From JAYFNU01 sp964458545 (GTDB lineage Bacteria > Bacillota > Clostridia > Oscillospirales > Ruminococcaceae), in NCBI GenBank assembly GCA_964458545.1, contig CAYWJF010000060.1:1-9481 (forward strand): 9,481 nt of DNA, given 5' to 3'. Both the position numbers and the translations under genes were made by a program. Below the pieces are notes generated by a model that worked only from the letters and a program-made list of their open reading frames with translations, was not told where the DNA came from and did not search any database. Below are positions 7,015 through 9,481 of this stretch, in pieces. The stretch's first letter is position 1, and each line of letters starts with the position of its first letter.

Positions 7015-7214
7015 ATATCGGTAAGTCCCAAAATATAATCCGCGGAGACCTTATAGAAAACGCACAGCGTCTTTAAGTGCCGAAGCGGTAGCTCATTCGC
7101 GCCGCGCTCATATCTTGCGTACATCGTCTGTGAGGTACCAAGCACCTTCGCAATCTCCTCCTGTGTGAGGTCTTTGTCCTCACGAAGGTCTCTGAGTCTC
7201 TTAATACATTCCAC
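7008..7214 (-). CDS. XRE-family HTH repressor, GTG start
   Basis: This 68-residue DNA-binding protein is nearly all helix-turn-helix domain: LRDLREDKDLTQEEIAKVLG (7-26) holds helices 1 and 2, and SQTMYARYERGANELP (28-43) the recognition helix and the turn after it. It ends LKTLCVFYKVSADYILGLTD, the usual closing helices of small SinR/Cro-like regulators. I chose the GTG at 7212-7214 because GGGGAGGG lies 5 nt upstream and the start MECIKRLRDLRED matches the family. An in-frame ATG at 7253 would add 13 residues, would translate the ribosome binding site itself, and overlaps the operator. No sensor domain is visible, so any signal would act through the HTH dimer or a partner. It diverges from the lipoprotein gene across two palindromes and probably represses both promoters. 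Confidence 0.88.
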   Translation of the reverse strand: MECIKRLRDLREDKDLTQEEIAKVLGTSQTMYARYERGANELPLRHLKTLCVFYKVSADYILGLTDIK

Positions 7215-7252
7215 CGTTCGCCCTCCCCATAAAGAGTGGCTAAATGGTATCA

Positions 7253-7270
7253 TAGTAAATATCTTTACTG
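7253..7270. promoter_or_regulatory. Operator 1, imperfect palindrome between repressor and lipoprotein genes
   Basis: TAGTAAA (7253-7259), four bases, then TTTACTG (7264-7270) form an inverted repeat with 6-bp arms plus one mismatched outer base. It lies directly upstream of the lipoprotein -35 box (7271) and overlaps a probable minus-strand -10 of the repressor gene (TATGAT, 7254-7249). Its centre is 25 bp from that of operator 2. Binding by the adjacent XRE protein is inferred from position and symmetry. Confidence 0.65.
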
Positions 7271-7299
7271 TTGACTTTAGTAAATATTTTTACTAATAT
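7271..7299 (+). promoter_or_regulatory. Promoter of the TPR lipoprotein gene
   Basis: TTGACT (7271-7276) and TAATAT (7294-7299) are 17 nt apart. Transcription would start near 7306, about 30 nt before the ATG at 7336. The spacer is almost fully occupied by operator 2, so repressor binding would block RNA polymerase directly. Confidence 0.65.
7278..7295. promoter_or_regulatory. Operator 2, perfect-arm palindrome inside the lipoprotein promoter
   Basis: TAGTAAA (7278-7284), TATT, then TTTACTA (7289-7295) have perfect 7-bp arms. Compared with operator 1 at the same 18-bp length, only two positions differ: one centre base and the last arm base. The near-identity of two palindromes 25 bp apart next to an HTH gene strongly suggests a paired repressor site. 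Confidence 0.7.
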
Positions 7300-7335
7300 G
7301 GTAGAAGTAATAAATATACTTAACGGAGGAATTAT

Positions 7336-8271
7336 ATGAAAAGAACCGTATCGATAATACTGATTCTCGTTCTTTTACTCACTCTTTGTTCCTGCAAGGC
7401 GAACAGATACGAGAAGCTTTTAGAGGAAGCCATGACCTTTTCAGACGAAGGCTCGGGTAACGAGGCAATTGCCGCCTGCACCGAGGCAATTGAGCTTATG
7501 CCTGAAAACTACGAGGCTTACGGTGCGCGCGGAAATCTTTTCAAAGCTAACGGTCAGCTCGACGAAGCCATAGCGGACTATGACGCTGCCATCGGAAATT
7601 CGGGTGACGCCGCCTATTATAATGAAGCGAAGGCGGAAGTCTACTACGATAAAAAAGACTATGAGCAGTCAATCACCGCGGCGCAGCTTGCTATAAAAGC
7701 GGGTGGAGATGAGGAAGCCTTGAAAAGCAAAATATCCGACTGGGCGCACGAATGGGCGGGTGAATTGAACAATAACGAAGAATACGAAAAGGCAAATCAA
7801 GTTTTGCTCGATTACTACGACGAGGTCGTAACTGTTGAGGGCTCTTGCTTTCTATTCTGGGAGTATGGAAAATATGCCGACATCTATAACTACTACTTTA
7901 GTGACAGCTATAAAGATTCTATAATCGATGCTCAAAGATATGTAACCGGTTATAACCCCTACGGAATTGAGTTCACCGAACCTATACAGCTTTCGGACGA
8001 GCTCGGCGGAGAAACGGTAGCCTATACGGAGTGTCGCATCAATGACTCAAAGGGAGAATGCGTTGACTTTCATAATCCAGAAGTACATACTTACAGGGGT
8101 TACTTTAGTGATTTAGGTTTGCCCAGCGGCGAGTGGATAACGGATATGTGGTATCATTTTTCGGAAAAGCAGGATTATAGCGAAAGTTACGGTTCTGCAT
8201 ACAGCAGTATTGATGCGTATGTGCTTTGTTTCTCACCATATGAGTTTACTATTCTCGAAATAGTAGACTAA
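7336..8271 (+). CDS. TPR-repeat lipoprotein of unknown function
   Basis: The 311-residue product has a lipoprotein signal peptide: MKRTVS, a hydrophobic core (7-17) and the lipobox Leu17-Cys18-Ser19-Cys20, so Cys20 should be lipidated and the protein held on the outer face of the membrane. Three tetratricopeptide-like repeats follow: about 24-56, 59-86 (YEAYGARGNLFKANGQLDEA) and 93-122. These usually bind other proteins. The rest (about 135-311) is acidic and rich in Tyr and Trp, with no domain I recognise; it may be a ligand-binding or all-beta domain. The ATG at 7336 has GGAGG 6 nt upstream. It is transcribed away from the XRE repressor gene through a promoter overlapped by two operators, so its expression is probably kept low until a signal relieves repression. 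The protein partner is unknown. Confidence 0.85.
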   Translation: MKRTVSIILILVLLLTLCSCKANRYEKLLEEAMTFSDEGSGNEAIAACTEAIELMPENYEAYGARGNLFKANGQLDEAIADYDAAIGNSGDAAYYNEAKAEVYYDKKDYEQSITAAQLAIKAGGDEEALKSKISDWAHEWAGELNNNEEYEKANQVLLDYYDEVVTVEGSCFLFWEYGKYADIYNYYFSDSYKDSIIDAQRYVTGYNPYGIEFTEPIQLSDELGGETVAYTECRINDSKGECVDFHNPEVHTYRGYFSDLGLPSGEWITDMWYHFSEKQDYSESYGSAYSSIDAYVLCFSPYEFTILEIVD

Positions 8272-8293
8272 ACTAAGTTTTAAAAAGAAGCGT

Positions 8294-8327
8294 AAAAAAA
8301 GCCCGACGAAACCGTCGGACTTTTCTG
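8294..8327. terminator. Bidirectional terminator between lipoprotein gene and lexA
   Basis: GCCCGACG (8301-8308) pairs with CGTCGGAC (8313-8320) around AAAC. On the minus strand the one odd pair is a G-U wobble and seven T follow (8300-8294), a good terminator for lexA. On the plus strand the same position is a C-A mismatch and the tail is TTTTCT, so it is a weaker terminator for the lipoprotein gene. Confidence 0.8.
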
Positions 8328-8334
8328 TAACAAT

Positions 8335-8913
8335 TCAGTCGTAATACCTCATAGAAGCTATCACCTTGCCCAGTACCGTTACCTCGTCGGTAATTATCGG
8401 CTGGAAGGCGGGGTTTTCGGCGCGGAGCTCTATATGTCCGCCCGTTTTGTAGATACGCTTTACCGTTGCCTCGTCGCCTATAAGCGCGACGACTATCTCG
8501 CCGTTCTCCGCCGCTTGCGCCTGCTTCGCGACGATAATATCTCCGTTAAAGATACCCGCATTTATCATACTTTCGCCCTTAACGCGAAGCGCGAAAAGGT
8601 TGCTTGTGTCCTTGCGGGTGGTGCTAAAGGGAACGTACTCCTCTATATTCTCCTCGGCGAGAATAGGAATACCCGCCGCAACCGTGCCAACAAGCGGCAC
8701 CTTAACGGTGTTGCCTTGGTTGCTAAGAGAAATATTGCGTCTTTTACCCTCGGCAATTTTAATCTTGCCCTCCTCCTCAAGCTCGTGGAGCATACGGTGG
8801 ACGGACGAGGTGGATTTAATTTCGAGCGCCTCACAGAGCTCGCGGACCGTCGGTGGCGCGTCAAAGGTGTTTTCAATTAAGTATTTATATAGCTTGTCTT
8901 TCTTTTCGCTCAT
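8335..8913 (-). CDS. lexA: SOS repressor LexA
   Basis: LexA represses DNA-damage genes and cleaves itself when RecA forms filaments on single-stranded DNA. The 192-residue product has an N-terminal winged helix-turn-helix (about 1-65, with PTVRELCEALEIKSTSSVHR) and a C-terminal S24 peptidase domain. The cleavage site is Ala80-Gly81 in GTVAAGIPI. The nucleophile is Ser115 in VKGESM and the base is Lys152 in EATVKRIY. Length is slightly short but complete. The ATG at 8911-8913 has GGAGGGG upstream. Its promoter (8951-8979) carries a LexA-type box just after the start of transcription, so it should repress itself. The gene ends at a good terminator. The seven-residue lead MSEKKDK is shorter than in some relatives, without loss of the first helix. 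Confidence 0.96.
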   Translation of the reverse strand: MSEKKDKLYKYLIENTFDAPPTVRELCEALEIKSTSSVHRMLHELEEEGKIKIAEGKRRNISLSNQGNTVKVPLVGTVAAGIPILAEENIEEYVPFSTTRKDTSNLFALRVKGESMINAGIFNGDIIVAKQAQAAENGEIVVALIGDEATVKRIYKTGGHIELRAENPAFQPIITDEVTVLGKVIASMRYYD

Positions 8914-8930
8914 TTTGCCCCTCCGTGTCA

Positions 8931-8942
8931 GAACATTTGTTT
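8931..8942. promoter_or_regulatory. SOS box (LexA operator) of lexA
   Basis: GAAC-ATTT-GTTT reads as the Gram-positive LexA core GAAC-N4-GTTC with one mismatch. It lies at about +2 to +13 of the predicted lexA transcript and 17 nt upstream of the lexA ATG, where binding would block transcription. The flanking bases do not extend the symmetry, so affinity may be moderate, as is common for autoregulated lexA. Confidence 0.75.
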
Positions 8943-8950
8943 ACAAAGTA

Positions 8951-8979
8951 ATATTATCATAACCCACGGAATTTGTAAA
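8951..8979 (-). promoter_or_regulatory. Promoter of lexA
   Basis: On the minus strand TTTACA (8979-8974; 5 of 6 to consensus) and TAATAT (8956-8951; 4 of 6) are 17 nt apart. Transcription would start near 8944, giving a leader of about 30 nt that contains the SOS box and the ribosome binding site. Confidence 0.7.
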
Positions 8980-9032
8980 GTAATTTTTCCTAAACTTCTC
9001 TTGTTCATAGATTATTTATAGTTGTTTCATAA

Positions 9033-9165
9033 AATGCTAACTACTCTTGTATATACTGAGAATGTACAAAAGTTAGCCGCAAACTTCGTACAATAGCATT
9101 ATTCCTCCTCATTAACTGTACCCCTTTTTAAAGGCTCTGTGCAAAGCACAGAGCCTTTATTTTGT
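9033..9165 (+). ncRNA. Candidate small regulatory RNA with anti-Shine-Dalgarno stretch
   Basis: This interval between lexA and the partial gene on the right has no convincing coding frame. It holds a strong plus-strand terminator with no plus-strand gene before it, which implies an untranslated transcript. The 5' arm AATGCTAACT (9033-9042) can pair in two exclusive ways. GCTAACT can pair with AGTTAGC (9071-9077), or AATGCTA with TAGCATT (9094-9100). In each case TTGTA (9047-9051) adds pairing with TACAA (9065-9069 or 9089-9093). A single-stranded CCTCCTC (9104-9110) and CCCC (9121-9124) follow, then the terminator. C-rich unpaired stretches before a terminator are typical of Gram-positive RNAs that block ribosome binding sites. 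No clear promoter is seen around 8990-9030, so the 5' end is a guess. Confidence 0.4.
9129..9165 (+). terminator. Strong intrinsic terminator
   Basis: A 14-bp perfect stem, TAAAGGCTCTGTGC (9129-9142) with GCACAGAGCCTTTA (9146-9159), closes an AAA loop and is followed on the plus strand by TTTTGTCTT. On the minus strand the stem is followed by AAAA and GGGG, with only three T inside the stem, so it is a poor terminator for the gene ending at 9167. The orientation favours a plus-strand transcript from the lexA side. Confidence 0.8.
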
Positions 9166-9166
9166 C

Positions 9167-9481
9167 TTATTTACTTTTCAAATACTCTTCCTTCGTGGTT
9201 ATCACGCAGTTGTTGTCCCTTTCACCGCCGAAGATAACGCGGATAAGTCTCAGCTTTTCGTCGCGGATTAGGTGAAAGCCGTCGAGAAAGACGTCATCGT
9301 TCGCGGCGAAGGAGTTGTCAAATTCGAAATCATATACCGTCGCGATTGATTTTAGCTCGTTTTTATAGTATTCCATATAGAGTGGAATATCGTACTTATA
9401 TATTACGTTGTCCCATACAATCTTGTTGCTGTTCATTATTACAAAGGTAAGCTCTATTCCGTTTTCGTCACAGTAGTCGGC
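9167..9481 (-). CDS. C-terminal part of an unrecognised protein, cut by the window edge
   Basis: The frame is open from the right edge to the stop at 9167-9169, giving 104 residues of a longer protein. The first ATG (9434-9436) has no ribosome binding site, and the 15 codons before it (ADYCDENGIELTFVI) continue a beta-strand pattern in frame, so the true start lies outside the window. The fragment is acidic and aromatic-rich, with no membrane segment. The order of a hydrophobic strand ending in an Asn-rich turn (LTFVIMNSNK), a helix (PLYMEYYKNELKSIA), VYDFEFDNSF and then DVFLDGFHLIRDEK is reminiscent of the C-terminal end of SGNH/DltD-like proteins, where an Asp and His complete the active site. 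This is a weak resemblance and I do not assign a function. It is transcribed toward lexA, with the small RNA candidate between them. Confidence 0.6.
   Translation of the reverse strand, partial: ADYCDENGIELTFVIMNSNKIVWDNVIYKYDIPLYMEYYKNELKSIATVYDFEFDNSFAANDDVFLDGFHLIRDEKLRLIRVIFGGERDNNCVITTKEEYLKSK

Noticed and set aside
7008..7253. XRE repressor starting at the ATG at 7253
   Set aside because: The extra 13 codons run through the GGGGAGGG binding site of the GTG start and overlap the operator; the GTG gives the usual family N-terminus.
8434..8880. A 148-codon plus-strand open frame across lexA
   Set aside because: It is a shadow of lexA in another frame, with no ribosome binding site and no family-like pattern.
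9167..9436. Right-edge gene taken as complete, starting at ATG 9434-9436
   Set aside because: There is no ribosome binding site, and the frame stays open through 15 more codons to the edge.

Overview
The window reads as chromosomal DNA of a Firmicute, most likely a member of the class Clostridia. The evidence is the gene order rpmG-secE-nusG-rplK-rplA, the strong GGAGG-type ribosome binding sites, sigma-A-like promoters, a LexA with a GAAC-N4-GTTC type operator, and a DUF1934 (YwiB-like) gene beside argS. It looks like ordinary core genome with a small accessory stretch from about 6.3 to 9.5 kb. I see no rRNA, tRNA, CRISPR array, insertion sequence or phage gene.

Region 1 (1-2160, minus strand) is the transcription/translation cluster rpmG, secE, nusG, rplK, rplA, read leftward and cut by the window edge inside rplA. 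It starts from a good promoter at 2130-2159. The leader, about 110 nt long, contains a terminator-like hairpin followed by six T, so early attenuation is possible. The nusG-rplK gap (962-1081) holds a second hairpin and a GTGGGAGG element that may be an L1 autoregulatory site.

Region 2 (2187-6309, plus strand) is a tightly packed operon, ddl-murI-DUF1934-argS. Its promoter has a perfect TATAAT and diverges from the rpmG promoter. Ddl and MurI make D-Ala-D-Ala and D-Glu for peptidoglycan, and ArgS charges tRNA-Arg. ddl/murI and DUF1934/argS overlap by 1 and 8 nt, which suggests translational coupling. A small two-helix membrane protein with a SHOCT-like tail (6382-6969) follows, up to a strong terminator shared with the next, convergent gene.

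Region 3 (7008-8271) is a divergent pair: a 68-residue XRE-family repressor with a GTG start, and a TPR-containing lipoprotein. Two near-identical 18-bp palindromes lie between them. One fills the spacer of the lipoprotein promoter and the other abuts its -35 box and overlaps the repressor's probable -10. This is the clearest self-contained regulatory module in the window.

Region 4 (8294-9481) has lexA on the minus strand with its own promoter and SOS box (autoregulation). Next comes a 253-bp interval with a probable plus-strand small RNA: alternative stem-loops, an exposed CCTCCTC (anti-Shine-Dalgarno) stretch and a strong terminator. The window ends in the C-terminal part of an unrecognised protein that runs off the right edge.
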